A stretch of DNA of 64,000 nucleotides from Phycisphaerae bacterium (GCA_023150615.1 JAKLKO010000013.1:334-64333); one strand, 5' to 3'. Shown: positions 26,997-35,597, counted from the stretch's first letter. The notes: generated by a model from the sequence alone, not told the origin. Translations and numbers: made by a program.

Positions 26997-27997
26997 TTCG
27001 GTTCCGCCAGTTTGCCCTGCATGCCGCGCGTCGGGGCGCTGCCGCCCAGCGCGCGGGCAATGGTGGTGACGTTGTGGTCGATCATGCCGATGTAGGTGCC
27101 CTCGTAGGTGCCCGGGCGTCCCATGGCGTCGGAGAAGAGCGATCCGCCAATTCGGACGGTCTTTCCACGCGCGGCGGCGCCCTCGATGAGGGCGCGGACG
27201 TTCTTGTCGGAGACGGAGGTCTCGACGAAGACGGCGCGGATGTCGCGGGCCGCGATAAGGTCGACGAGACGGTTGATGTCGGCGATGCCGGCTTCGGACT
27301 CGGTGCTGATGCCCTGAATGCCGCGGACCTCCAAGTCGTAGGCGCGGGCGAAGTAGTTGAAGGCGTCGTGGGCGGTGACGAGGACGCGGCCCTTCTCAGG
27401 GATGGTCCGGATGGTGCGCGTCGCGTAGTCGTGCAGTCGGTCGAGTTCCACAGCGAGGTTGGCAAAATTGCGCTGGTAGTCGTCGCGATGGGGCGGGTCG
27501 AACTCGGCGAGGGTCTTCGCGACCATTTCCGAGCACTTCTTCCAGAGCGACACATCCATCCAGACGTGGGGGTCGAAATGGCCCTGGAATTCGGGCGGTT
27601 CGAGCAGTTGCTTCGGGTCGATCCGCTCGGTGACGGCATAGACCGGTCGGCTGCGCGCGACCTTCATCAGGGCGTCGGACATCTTCCCTTCGAGCATGAG
27701 GCCGTTGTAGAAGACGATGTCGGCGTTGAGCAGTCGCGCCACATCGGCGCGCGTGGCCATGTAGAGATGCGGATCGACGCCTTCACCGATGAGGCCGTCG
27801 ACGGCGGCGTGCGGGCCGGCGATGCGTCGGACGACGTCCGTGACCATGCCGACGGTGCAGGCGACGCGGTAGGGGTATTTCGAGGGCGGCCGGTCGGCGG
27901 CGACGGTCGGCCGGAGCAGCGAGATCGCGCCGGCAACGGCGATGAGGGCAAGTCGCGACGCATGACGCGGATGAGTCGAGCGGTTCGATGGGGGCAT
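26993..27997 (-). CDS. Metal-binding ABC transporter substrate-binding protein (ZnuA/MntC-like, cluster A-I)
   Basis: 334 residues from ATG 27997; the longer frame to 28066 would start inside the promoter. A signal peptide with core [13 protein letters not shown] is followed by the cluster A-I fold. Metal ligands are visible: His in EGVDPHLY, His in HFDPHVWMD, Glu in [10 protein letters not shown] and Asp near the end (GMIDHN). There is no His-rich loop, which favours Mn or Fe over Zn, but this is not proof. First gene of the operon and divergent from the MntR-like regulator. Confidence 0.9.
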   Translation of the reverse strand: MPPSNRSTHPRHASRLALIAVAGAISLLRPTVAADRPPSKYPYRVACTVGMVTDVVRRIAGPHAAVDGLIGEGVDPHLYMATRADVARLLNADIVFYNGLMLEGKMSDALMKVARSRPVYAVTERIDPKQLLEPPEFQGHFDPHVWMDVSLWKKCSEMVAKTLAEFDPPHRDDYQRNFANLAVELDRLHDYATRTIRTIPEKGRVLVTAHDAFNYFARAYDLEVRGIQGISTESEAGIADINRLVDLIAARDIRAVFVETSVSDKNVRALIEGAAARGKTVRIGGSLFSDAMGRPGTYEGTYIGMIDHNVTTIARALGGSAPTRGMQGKLAEPK

Positions 27998-28060
27998 GTC
28001 GTGTTCCCGGGTGGCCTCCGGGCAGTCCGCCCGTGCGGAGTTGCCCGTGGCAACGATTTC

Positions 28061-28095
28061 TAGCACATGCTATACTTAGTTCAGCCGGGCGTCAA
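28061..28095 (-). promoter_or_regulatory. Promoter of the metal uptake operon with overlapping dyad
   Basis: On the minus strand TTGACG (28095-28090) is followed at 15-17 bp by TATAGC/TAGCAT (within 28074-28067). The dyad TAGCACATGCTA (28061-28072, arms TAGCA/TGCTA) covers the -10. The divergent neighbour is an MntR-type regulator, so this is a plausible operator for metal-dependent repression. Confidence 0.55.
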
Positions 28096-28196
28096 CCCGG
28101 CCCGGCGATTGCAGGCGGCGGCCAGCCGGGACATACTGGCGGCACGTCCGCGAGCCGGTCGGTGCGAGCGGCGGCGGCGAGGAGACGTTGGGCGGC

Positions 28197-28655
28197 ATGA
28201 GGCAGTCAGCGACGCGTCGGCGGACGACACGGTCAGGCGATGAGGCGGGAGTGTCGGCCAACGGGTTCCGCCGCACGCGTCAGGATCACGCGTACGAACT
28301 GGCCGAGGACTACGTCGAGTTGATCGACGACTTGATCGAGCGTCGCGGGGAGGCGCGGGCGGTCGATATTGCGCGGCACCTGGGCGTCAGCCACGTAACG
28401 GTGGTCAAGAGCGTCGCGCGGCTGCGGGCCGAGGGGCTGGTGACGTCGGCGCCGTACCGGGCGATCTTCCTGACGGACGCGGGTCGGGCGATGGCGCGGC
28501 GCGTCAAGGAGCGGCACCAGCTCGTTCTGGCGTTCCTGCTGGAACTGGGTGTCCCGAAATCGGACGCCGAGGTCGATGCCGAGGGGATCGAGCACCACAT
28601 CAGTCCGCGGACGCTGGCGGCGATGAAGCGCTTCATCACGGCGCGGCGCCGCTGA
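28197..28655 (+). CDS. mntR: MntR-like manganese-responsive transcriptional regulator (DtxR family)
   Basis: 152 residues from ATG 28197; an upstream TTG at 28188 is possible. A basic N-terminal stretch precedes the winged helix: AYELAEDYVELIDDLIE, ARAVDIARHLGVSHVTVVKS (recognition helix) and GLVTSAPYRAIFLTDAG. The dimerisation segment follows with KERHQLVLAFLLELGVP and DAEGIEHHISPRTLAAM, where Glu and His residues bind Mn in MntR. It likely represses the divergent metal uptake operon when Mn is sufficient. Confidence 0.9.
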   Translation: MRQSATRRRTTRSGDEAGVSANGFRRTRQDHAYELAEDYVELIDDLIERRGEARAVDIARHLGVSHVTVVKSVARLRAEGLVTSAPYRAIFLTDAGRAMARRVKERHQLVLAFLLELGVPKSDAEVDAEGIEHHISPRTLAAMKRFITARRR

Positions 28656-28795
28656 GCATCGCTTCGATAAGTCACTCGAGCGCACGAGCTTGAATCCCGT
28701 CGACGAACTTGTCGCCCGCCGGTGCATTCGTTATCGTGTCCGCCACAGCGCGGGCCAGGGTGAATCACTTGTGATGCCGTTCGGAGGAGGAAGGC

Positions 28796-29653
28796 ATGTT
28801 GATCGCTCGATTTGTTTCTTGTTCGCTGGTCGGAGTTGTGATGATCGCGGCGACCGAGGTTCGCGGTGCGGCGTATCTGGTTGACTTCAACACACCGGGC
28901 GAACTGACGAATCACTTCTCGCTGAACGTCAATGTGGGGAACAGCATCCGGTATACCCAGGTCGCGTCGGGCGGGCTGGGCAACAGCGGGGCCGTGGGAT
29001 ACCTCAATACGCTGGAGGCCGATCACACGACGGCGGCGCTGACTGACGCGAGCTTCGACTTCTCCGGCGCGGGAGATTCGGTCACGGTCTCGATGATGAT
29101 CCTGCGGCAGAACGCGGTCGTGTCATCGACGCCCTTCATGATGCTCGGCATCCTGAGCGACGTGGGCGAGCGGATGGATGCGGGCACGGCGTCGAACTCG
29201 TACGCGTCGATCCGGATCATGCCCGATCCATCGTCGCTGGCGACCGGCGTGTTCCTTCAGACCGAGACGAAGCTGAACGGCGGGTCTCGCGTTCGTGTCA
29301 CGCCGGGGCTGACGGCGTCGCTGGCGGCCGGGAACTGGTATCGCATGTCGGCGACGTTTGACTTCAGCTCGCTGACGGACCTGACGATGAGCGCGGCGCT
29401 GGAGGACTGGGGGACGACGGGCGCGGCGTTTCAGTCGACCGTACTGAGCCTGCCGGCGACGCTGATCGCGCTATCCGGCGCGGACCAGGTGAACGGGGAC
29501 GCGTCAGTCTGGGCGGCGTTTCGCGGATTCCGCGAGGGCGGCGTGAGCCTGTCCGACGACTTTCGCGCCGTGCCGGAGCCGGCGAGCCTGCTGCTGCTCG
29601 GCGCGGCGGTTCTGCATCGGTTGCGCGGTCGACGTCAGGCGCGTCGCGTGTAG
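28796..29653 (+). CDS. Exported PEP-CTERM protein
   Basis: 285 residues from ATG 28796 with AGGAGGAAGG just upstream. Signal peptide (core SCSLVGVVMIAAT, cleavage after RGA), then a beta-rich body resembling LamG-like or jelly-roll exported proteins (VDFNTPGELTNHFSLN, ATFDFSSLTDLTM). The C-terminus VPEPASLLLLGAAVLHRLRGRR is a textbook PEP-CTERM tail: VPEP, hydrophobic helix, Arg cluster. Such proteins are sorted by an exosortase, not found in this window. Function of the body unknown. Confidence 0.87.
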   Translation: MLIARFVSCSLVGVVMIAATEVRGAAYLVDFNTPGELTNHFSLNVNVGNSIRYTQVASGGLGNSGAVGYLNTLEADHTTAALTDASFDFSGAGDSVTVSMMILRQNAVVSSTPFMMLGILSDVGERMDAGTASNSYASIRIMPDPSSLATGVFLQTETKLNGGSRVRVTPGLTASLAAGNWYRMSATFDFSSLTDLTMSAALEDWGTTGAAFQSTVLSLPATLIALSGADQVNGDASVWAAFRGFREGGVSLSDDFRAVPEPASLLLLGAAVLHRLRGRRQARRV

Positions 29654-29659
29654 GAAACC

Positions 29660-31156
29660 GTGCGAGCCGCGGGCCGACGAATCGACGGAGTGCGGCGATT
29701 GACCCCACGAAGACGACCTGTGCCGCGGCGCCTGGCGTCGACGATCGTGCTGATCGTCGCGTCGGCACTGCGCGCTGCGCCGGACGATTCGACGGCCGAT
29801 GGGGTGCTCGGGCAGCTCGATTTCGAGAGTCAGGTCTATAACCAGCCCGACGGCCTTCCGACGGCGTCGAGCCTCGCGCTGTCGAATGCCGCGCACGTGG
29901 CGATCGCGCCGTCGGGCCGGGTCTACGTTTCGGACGCCGACAATAACCGCGTGCTGAGTTGGCCGAGCGCGTCGTCGTTCACGAACGGCCAGCCGGCGGA
30001 TTTCGTGATCGGTCAGCCGGACTTTACGTCGAACACGCCGAACCACGGCGGCGTCAGCGGGTCGAGCTTCTTTCTGCCGCAGGGGCTGGCGATCGACGCG
30101 GGCGGCCACCTGTGGGTGACGGACGCGTTCAATCATCGCGTGTTGAAGTTCAACGACCCGATGTCGGACGCGACGCCGACGACGGCGGATCTCGTGGTCG
30201 GCCAGCCGGACTTGAACAGCAATCTCGAGAATCTCGGTCAGGGCGGCAGCGGCCCGGCCGTCGCGCTGCCGGACAGTCTTCAATACCCCGGTCGAGTGGT
30301 GGTGCGCGGGGGTGACCTGTGGATCGCCGATTCGGGCAACAGCCGCGTGCTGCACTACGCGTATCCGATGGCGAACAAGCCGCTCGCGGACCGGGTGTTC
30401 GGGCAGTACGGCGATTTCACGCGCCGCGCAAAGAACAACGACGGCGCGGGAAACAACTTCGGCAATGTCACGGCGGACAACCTCTACAACCCGATCGGCA
30501 TCGCGCTCGATTCGGCGGCCCGGCTGTATGTTTCCGATTGGAACAATCACCGCGTGCTGCGCTACGACGATCCGCTGACGAGCGACACGACGGCCGACGC
30601 AGTGTTCGGGCAGCCGGATTTCAGCGGCAGTTCCCCGGATTCCGGCGGGCTGATGGTCGGGCTCCAGCGGCCGATCGACGTGGCGTTCGACGCGATGGGA
30701 CGGTTGTACGTCGTGGATTCCGGAAACCACCGCGTGCTGGCGTACGAGTCGCCGCTGACGCAGTTCGCGCCGACGTACGTGTTCGGGCAGCTCGGACTGT
30801 TCACGTCCGATCTCGAGAACCACGGCCTCGGCATCTTCGCGACTGATGCCGACGGCCTGTTCGGGCCGACTGGGGTCGCGCTCGACGCATCCGGCAACGT
30901 CGTGGTCGTCGACACGAACAACCAGCGCGTGCTTCGCTACGACGCGCCGCTGCCGCAGCCGATCGCGGGGGACGTGAATTGCGACGGCGCGGCCAACCTC
31001 GACGACATCGCGCCGCTCGTCCTCGCCCTCGTCGATCCGGCCGGATATGGTGCCGCGTACCCGGCGTGCGACCTGTCGCGTGCAGACATCGATGGCAACA
31101 TGCAGGTCGATGGTCGCGATGCGCAGGCGTTCGTCGAGCGGATCGTCGGGCCGTAG
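29660..31156 (+). CDS. Secreted NHL-repeat protein with C-terminal dockerin-like EF hands
   Basis: 498 residues from GTG 29660 (AGGA at 4-5 nt). The basic N-terminus and hydrophobic stretch (STIVLIVASALRAA) form a signal peptide. At least five NHL-type repeats follow, each with YV.D..NHRVL or LWIADSGNSRVL, alternating with VFGQPDF...: a beta-propeller, probably for ligand or protein binding. The C-terminus GDVNCDGAANLDDIAPLVLA and RADIDGNMQVDGRDAQAFVE are paired Ca-binding loops as in dockerin type I domains, common in planctomycetes without cohesins. It starts 6 nt after the PEP-CTERM gene, so it is likely in one operon. Confidence 0.85.
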   Translation: MRAAGRRIDGVRRLTPRRRPVPRRLASTIVLIVASALRAAPDDSTADGVLGQLDFESQVYNQPDGLPTASSLALSNAAHVAIAPSGRVYVSDADNNRVLSWPSASSFTNGQPADFVIGQPDFTSNTPNHGGVSGSSFFLPQGLAIDAGGHLWVTDAFNHRVLKFNDPMSDATPTTADLVVGQPDLNSNLENLGQGGSGPAVALPDSLQYPGRVVVRGGDLWIADSGNSRVLHYAYPMANKPLADRVFGQYGDFTRRAKNNDGAGNNFGNVTADNLYNPIGIALDSAARLYVSDWNNHRVLRYDDPLTSDTTADAVFGQPDFSGSSPDSGGLMVGLQRPIDVAFDAMGRLYVVDSGNHRVLAYESPLTQFAPTYVFGQLGLFTSDLENHGLGIFATDADGLFGPTGVALDASGNVVVVDTNNQRVLRYDAPLPQPIAGDVNCDGAANLDDIAPLVLALVDPAGYGAAYPACDLSRADIDGNMQVDGRDAQAFVERIVGP

Positions 31157-31160
31157 GCCG

Positions 31161-32087
31161 ATGCCAATCGCATATTCCAGAACGGTCCGACGTGCGCGCG
31201 GGCGGCGACGCGGATTCACGCTGCTGGAGTTGCTGACCGTCATCGGCATCATCGGGTTGTTGATCGCGCTTCTGACGCCGGCGGTCTCGCAGGCGCGTCG
31301 CAAGTCGCGGTCGGTCGCCTGCATGAGCCAGCTCCGCGGGCTGATGACCGCGATCCATTTGTACGCCGCGGAAAACGCGGACACGGTCGTGCCGTCGTAC
31401 AACATGACCGGCGTGGCCGTCGGGCAGAACAACCCGCTCGATGGCTGGGGGCCGATCCTGCACAAGGGTCGCTTCGCGGCCGGAAACCGCGACCTGCGCG
31501 GGAACATCTTCGTGTGTCCGGACACCGCGCCGGTTGCGGGCATGGCGACGGGCAACACGGGCACGTCGCCGGACAATCCGCGCGGCTATATGGAGTGGCC
31601 GTCGATCATCACGCTGGCGTCGCTCTACGCGACGCCGCTGCCGCAGCGCGGGTTCGATCAGGTGATCCGCGTCGGATATTGGATCAATGGGGACAATCCG
31701 ATCGGCCGGCCGGAGCGATTCGTGCAGGGCGTGCACTTTACGGGTTCGGTCGGCTACGGACCCGACCCGACCGGCCGGATCATGCGGCACAACCGCATGA
31801 GCGATTTCAAGAAGCCGTCGCAGTTGATCGCGCTGTCGGACGGACTCTATTCGGGCGGTCAGCAGTTGACGCGACTGGGGGACCGTGATTCACGGATCGG
31901 CTATCGGCATCCGGGCGTGGTGGCGACGGCGAACGTGGGTCTGGCGGACGGTCACGCGACGGCGATCGCGGGGGACGAGTTTCCGCGGAAGCTGGATGGT
32001 TCGCTTGATCCGGCGGTCGTGCGTCGCGAGAACCTGGGACCGGGTCCGACACTCTATTCCGATCCGGAGCGGTTTCTGAATCCGTAG
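31161..32087 (+). CDS. Prepilin-type N-terminal cleavage/methylation protein (planctomycete pseudopilin-like)
   Basis: 308 residues from ATG 31161. Arg-rich leader RARGRRRGFTLLELLTVIGI gives the type IV prepilin peptidase site (G before FTLLE) and a hydrophobic helix (IGIIGLLIALLTPA). The body contains SVACMSQLRGLMTAIHLYAA, NIFVCPDTAP and near the C-terminus GYRHPGVVATANVGLADGHA, typical of the large planctomycete prepilin-like family of unknown role. It lies 4 nt after the NHL gene. Confidence 0.88.
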   Translation: MPIAYSRTVRRARGRRRGFTLLELLTVIGIIGLLIALLTPAVSQARRKSRSVACMSQLRGLMTAIHLYAAENADTVVPSYNMTGVAVGQNNPLDGWGPILHKGRFAAGNRDLRGNIFVCPDTAPVAGMATGNTGTSPDNPRGYMEWPSIITLASLYATPLPQRGFDQVIRVGYWINGDNPIGRPERFVQGVHFTGSVGYGPDPTGRIMRHNRMSDFKKPSQLIALSDGLYSGGQQLTRLGDRDSRIGYRHPGVVATANVGLADGHATAIAGDEFPRKLDGSLDPAVVRRENLGPGPTLYSDPERFLNP

Positions 32088-32132
32088 TGCGAAGGGCGGG
32101 CGTCGCGGCGGTTGGGGGATTCAGTTCGTAAA

Positions 32133-32257
32133 AAGACCTGCAACGCGGGCAGCAGCGGGACCGGGCATTCATTCCGCATTCGGGCCGGAGAGAGGAAGGT
32201 CGCGGTTTGAATGTCCTCCCCGTGCCCGCTGCTTTTTGCCGCGTTGCAGTTTGTCTT
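32133..32257. repeat. Long imperfect inverted repeat, structured RNA or MITE-like element
   Basis: Nested complementary arms: AAGAC/GTCTT (32133-32137, 32253-32257), CTGCAACGCGG/CCGCGTTGCAG (32138-32148, 32239-32249), AGCAGCGGG/CCCGCTGCT (32151-32159, 32225-32233) and GGGCATTC/GAATGTCC (32163-32170, 32209-32216, one G-U). About 33 pairs fold a 125-nt stretch into one long hairpin with small internal loops. It follows a stop codon by 45 nt and precedes the kor regulatory region. No transposase or target duplication seen. Confidence 0.65.
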
Positions 32258-32379
32258 GCGAGTCGCGTTGTCACGCTGGAGCTTGGGTCTGACTCGCGGA
32301 CTTCCCGTAGCAAGCCGCGTGCCGCGTTGAGGAATCGCATTGGGGAGGTCGTGGGGGCGGTTCTGAGCGACGGAGGCGC

Positions 32380-32413
32380 GTGGAAAATTCCATGCAGGTC
32401 TGGAAATTTCCAC
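32380..32413 (+). promoter_or_regulatory. Tandem palindromic activator sites upstream of kor
   Basis: GTGGAAAATTCCAT (32380-32393) and CTGGAAATTTCCAC (32400-32413) have centres 20 bp apart. Same motif as upstream of the hyp, hyd and fused oxidoreductase genes; the -24 element begins 62 bp downstream. Confidence 0.75.
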
Positions 32414-32474
32414 GCGCGCAGTCCTGCGCGGAGTCATCGGACAGGGGTTCGGGGGCTTAACGCGGGATTCGTGC

Positions 32475-32491
32475 GTGGCACCGGATTTGCA
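32475..32491 (+). promoter_or_regulatory. Sigma54-type promoter for kor
   Basis: GTGGCACCGGATTTGCA carries the consensus TGGCAC and TTGCA with GG at 32477-32478 and GC at 32489-32490 (GG-N10-GC). It is the best of the four. Expected start of transcription near 32501 leaves an unusually long leader of about 260 nt before korD, in which I see no gene. Confidence 0.85.
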
Positions 32492-32760
32492 GGTTTACGG
32501 GCGGCCAGGGCCACGGGCCGAAGGGTGTCGAGTGGTCGAGACATGCAATCCACGAGGTTCGATCGGCGGTGGGACAATCCTGACGCGACGGGGCAATCTC
32601 ACCAATGCCAGGCATGCGTCCGATCGGCGGACGTACCGGGCGCCCACCGCCTGAACCTCGATCCTGCGTGACTCGATGGAAACGGACGGCACTCGACCGT
32701 TCGGTCTGACCGGGTGATCGGTCGGCAGGGATGCCGGTGGTGAAATGAGGAAGGTGTTCC

Positions 32761-32985
32761 ATGCCGGTCTGGAGCGTACGAAGCGAGCGCTGCAAGGGCT
32801 GCCGGTTGTGCGTGGAGTTCTGTCCGCGCCACTGCCTCGAGATCTCCAACGAGTTGAACGCGATCGGTTACTACCCGGCGCGGATGCATGACGCCGGGAA
32901 GTGCACGTCGTGCGCGCTGTGCGCGGACATGTGTCCGGAAGCGGGGATCATCGTCGTTCGACGAAAGCGAAAGAAGAAGACGTGA
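32761..32985 (+). CDS. korD: 2-oxoacid:ferredoxin oxidoreductase delta subunit (two 4Fe-4S ferredoxin)
   Basis: 74 residues from ATG 32761 with GAGGAAGG upstream. CKGCRLCVEFCPRHC and CTSCALCADMCPEAG bind two 4Fe-4S clusters. It ends with a Lys/Arg run, and its stop overlaps the alpha subunit start (GTGA). It transfers electrons from the thiamine site to ferredoxin. First gene of a four-gene KorDABC operon behind the sigma54-type promoter. Confidence 0.93.
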   Translation: MPVWSVRSERCKGCRLCVEFCPRHCLEISNELNAIGYYPARMHDAGKCTSCALCADMCPEAGIIVVRRKRKKKT

Positions 32986-34097
32986 TTGTGACAACGCGTC
33001 AGCCTGTTTCGACATCCGAGCGCGCGGTCCGCACGCCGGCGCCGGCGAAGCGTCTGGTGAAGGGCAACGAGGCGCTGGCGCTGGGCGCGGTGGCGGCGGG
33101 GGCGGAGTGCTTCTTCGGGTACCCGATCACCCCGCAGAACGAGGTGCCGGAGATCCTGTCGTACTGGATGCCGAAGCTGGGGCGGGTGTTCCTGCAGGCC
33201 GAGAGCGAAGTGGCGTCGATCAACATGGTCTACGGCGCTGCGGCGGCGGGACATCGGGCGATGACAAGCAGCTCCAGTCCGGGCATCAGCCTGATGATGG
33301 AGGGACTGAGCTACATCGCGGGGGCGCGGCTGCCGTGCGTCATTGCGAACGTGATGCGCGGCGGGCCCGGTCTGGGCAACATCGCGCCGTCGCAGGGCGA
33401 TTATTTCCAGGCGGTCAAGGGCGGCGGACACGGAGACTACCGCTGCATCGTGCTCGCGCCGTGGAACGTGCAGGAAATGTACGAGCTGCCGGCGCTGGCG
33501 TTCGATCTGGCGGAGCGCTACCGCATGCCGGCGTTCGTGCTGACCGATGCGGTGCTGGGGTCGATGCTCGAGCCGGCGCGGGTGCCGCTGGAGTTTCCAC
33601 CGCTGGTTCGGCGCGAACAGGACTGGACGGCCTGCGGGCGCGGGAATCGCGCGCACAAGAACGTCGTGCATTCGCTCTATCTCGATCCCGAAGTGCTGTC
33701 GGCGAAGTGCGAGGAATTGCAGGCGACGTACCGCCGCGCCGCGTGCGAGGTACGGTTCGACGAGCGGCTCATCGACGACGCGCAGGTCGTGGTCGTCGCG
33801 TTCGGGATTTCGGCCCGGCTGGCGCTGTCGGCCGTGTCGGCGCTGCGTCGCCGCGGCGAGAAGTTCGGCCTGCTGCGTCCGATTACGCTGTTTCCGTTTC
33901 CGTCGGAGCGTCTGTCGGCGCTGGCGAAGCGGGTTCGGGGCATGATGGTATTCGAATTGAACAGCGGCCAGATGGTGGAGGATGTGCGGCTGGCCGCAAA
34001 CGGGGCTTGCCCGGTGGAGTTTTTCGGGAAGATGGGCGGCGTCCTTCCGCCTCCGGAGGAACTGGTCGAGGTCTTTTCGAAGCGCTTTGCGCGCTGA
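32982..34097 (+). CDS. korA: 2-oxoacid:ferredoxin oxidoreductase alpha subunit
   Basis: 371 residues from GTG 32982 (GTG 32988 also in frame). KGNEALALGAVAAGAECFFG, GYPITPQNEVPEIL with the thiamine-contact ITP, EVASINMVYGAAAAGHRAMT, and MMVFELNSGQMVEDVRLA near the end match KorA/VorB-type alpha subunits. There is no fused gamma domain, unlike some KorA proteins; gamma is a separate gene here. Substrate, 2-oxoglutarate or a branched-chain oxoacid, is not decided by what I can see. Confidence 0.9.
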   Translation: MIVTTRQPVSTSERAVRTPAPAKRLVKGNEALALGAVAAGAECFFGYPITPQNEVPEILSYWMPKLGRVFLQAESEVASINMVYGAAAAGHRAMTSSSSPGISLMMEGLSYIAGARLPCVIANVMRGGPGLGNIAPSQGDYFQAVKGGGHGDYRCIVLAPWNVQEMYELPALAFDLAERYRMPAFVLTDAVLGSMLEPARVPLEFPPLVRREQDWTACGRGNRAHKNVVHSLYLDPEVLSAKCEELQATYRRAACEVRFDERLIDDAQVVVVAFGISARLALSAVSALRRRGEKFGLLRPITLFPFPSERLSALAKRVRGMMVFELNSGQMVEDVRLAANGACPVEFFGKMGGVLPPPEELVEVFSKRFAR

Positions 34098-34182
34098 CCG
34101 CGAGAGATGAGTCGCGGCGAACGATAAAGGACGAATCTCGACCGCCTCGTCGAGGCGGAGCGAACCGACCGAGGGCGTATCC

Positions 34183-35022
34183 ATGCATTCGTGTGCCGAC
34201 AACCTGGTGACGGACACGCCTGACGACGAATTCGAGTGCGTCGCCCATCGACCGAACTCGATGTCGGACAAGCCCCTGCACTATTGTCCGGGCTGCACGC
34301 ACGGGATCATCCACCGGCTCGTGGGCGAGATGGTCGACGAGTTCGGCCTGTTGGACCGGACGGTGGGCATCTGTCCGGTGGGCTGCGCCGTCTTTGCGTA
34401 CGAGTATTTCGAATTCGATTCGATCGAGGCGAGCCACGGGCGCGCGCCGGCCGTCGCGACGGCGGTGAAGCGCGCCGATCCGCGGCGGTTCGTGTTCACC
34501 TATCAGGGCGACGGCGACCTTGCGGCAATCGGCACGGCGGAGACGGTCCACGCGGCGGCGCGGGGCGAGCGGATCACGGTGTTCTTCGTGAACAACGGGA
34601 TCTACGGCATGACGGGCGGGCAGATGGCGCCGACGTCGTTGCCGGGTCAGAAGACGACGACGTCGCCGGGCGGTCGAGATCCGGCGTTGACGGGGCATCC
34701 GATCGCGGTGTGCGAGATGCTGTCGACGCTGCCGGGTGTGGCGTTTGCGGCGCGGGTGCCGCTGACGAGTCCGAAGAACGTGAACCTCGCGCGGCGTTAC
34801 ATGCGCAAGGCGATCCGCGCGCAGCTGGAGAACATCGGTTACGGCATCGTGGAGTTCCTGTCGACCTGTCCGGTGCAGTGGGGTCTGACGCCGATCGCGG
34901 CGATGAAGCACATCGACGCGGACGTCATCAAGGTCTATCCGCCGGGCGTGTTCGTCGATCGCGTGCCCGACGCACGTGCCGCGCCGGTCGGAGCAGAAAC
35001 AGACGCCGGGAGTTCGACATGA
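34183..35022 (+). CDS. korB: 2-oxoacid:ferredoxin oxidoreductase beta subunit (thiamine-binding)
   Basis: 279 residues from ATG 34183; MSDKPLHYCPGC at 34261 is a possible shorter start. HYCPGCTHGIIHRLVGE and GICPVGCAVF hold cluster cysteines, and the thiamine/Mg motif is YQGDGDLAAIGTAE with FFVNNGIYGMTGGQMAPTS. The last block is STCPVQWGLTP. It lies 85 nt after korA and overlaps korC by 4 nt. Alpha and beta together decarboxylate the 2-oxoacid. Confidence 0.92.
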   Translation: MHSCADNLVTDTPDDEFECVAHRPNSMSDKPLHYCPGCTHGIIHRLVGEMVDEFGLLDRTVGICPVGCAVFAYEYFEFDSIEASHGRAPAVATAVKRADPRRFVFTYQGDGDLAAIGTAETVHAAARGERITVFFVNNGIYGMTGGQMAPTSLPGQKTTTSPGGRDPALTGHPIAVCEMLSTLPGVAFAARVPLTSPKNVNLARRYMRKAIRAQLENIGYGIVEFLSTCPVQWGLTPIAAMKHIDADVIKVYPPGVFVDRVPDARAAPVGAETDAGSST

Positions 35023-35597
35023 AAGAGGAAGTTCTCATCGCCGGTTTCGGCGGGCAGGGCATTCTGCTGATGGGTCAGCTTCTGGCCGAGGCGGCGATGC
35101 AGGAGGAGCTGTACGCGACGTGGTTTCCGTCATACGGCCCGGAGATGCGCGGGGGAACGGCCAACTGCACGGTCGTGTTCTCAAGTGAGGAGATCGGTTC
35201 GCCGATCGCGGCGCAGTACAGCGTCGTGATCGCGATGAACCAGCCGTCGCTGGAGCGGTTTGCGCCGCGCGTGCGGAGCGGCGGCGTGCTGCTCGTCAAT
35301 GCGTCGATGGTGCCGGTGCCGTACGAGCGCGAGGGGATCACGGTCCTCTACATTCCGGCGGCGGAGATCGCCCACGACCTGGGGCAACCGAAGGTGGGCA
35401 ACGTGGTAATGCTCGGGTCGCTGCTGGGCGCACGGCCGGCCCTGCCGATCGGGGCAGTGGAGGCGGCGATCCGGACGGTGATCGGCAGGAAACATGCGGA
35501 CGCGATCGACGTGAACCTGTCGGCATTGTGTGCCGGCCGGGACGCGGCGTTGGAGCGACTGACGAACAGTGCGGCGGACGCCGTCGCCGCGCATTAG
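35019..35597 (+). CDS. korC: 2-oxoacid:ferredoxin oxidoreductase gamma subunit
   Basis: 192 residues from ATG 35019 in the korB stop. EVLIAGFGGQGILLMGQLLAEAA is the gamma-subunit hallmark, followed by SYGPEMRGGTANCTVVFS and LPIGAVEAAI. It completes the four-subunit enzyme. Last recognised enzyme gene of the operon; a small unknown frame follows after 16 nt. Confidence 0.93.
   Translation: MKEEVLIAGFGGQGILLMGQLLAEAAMQEELYATWFPSYGPEMRGGTANCTVVFSSEEIGSPIAAQYSVVIAMNQPSLERFAPRVRSGGVLLVNASMVPVPYEREGITVLYIPAAEIAHDLGQPKVGNVVMLGSLLGARPALPIGAVEAAIRTVIGRKHADAIDVNLSALCAGRDAALERLTNSAADAVAAH

Noticed and set aside
29504..31576. 690-codon minus-strand open frame opposite the NHL and prepilin-type genes
   Set aside because: Its protein is Arg/His-rich with no domain, as expected for the antisense of a GC-rich gene; the plus-strand frames have signal peptides and repeats.
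32207..32671. 154-codon plus-strand frame between the prepilin-type gene and korD
   Set aside because: It runs through the long inverted repeat, both palindromes and the sigma54 promoter, with no protein-like features.
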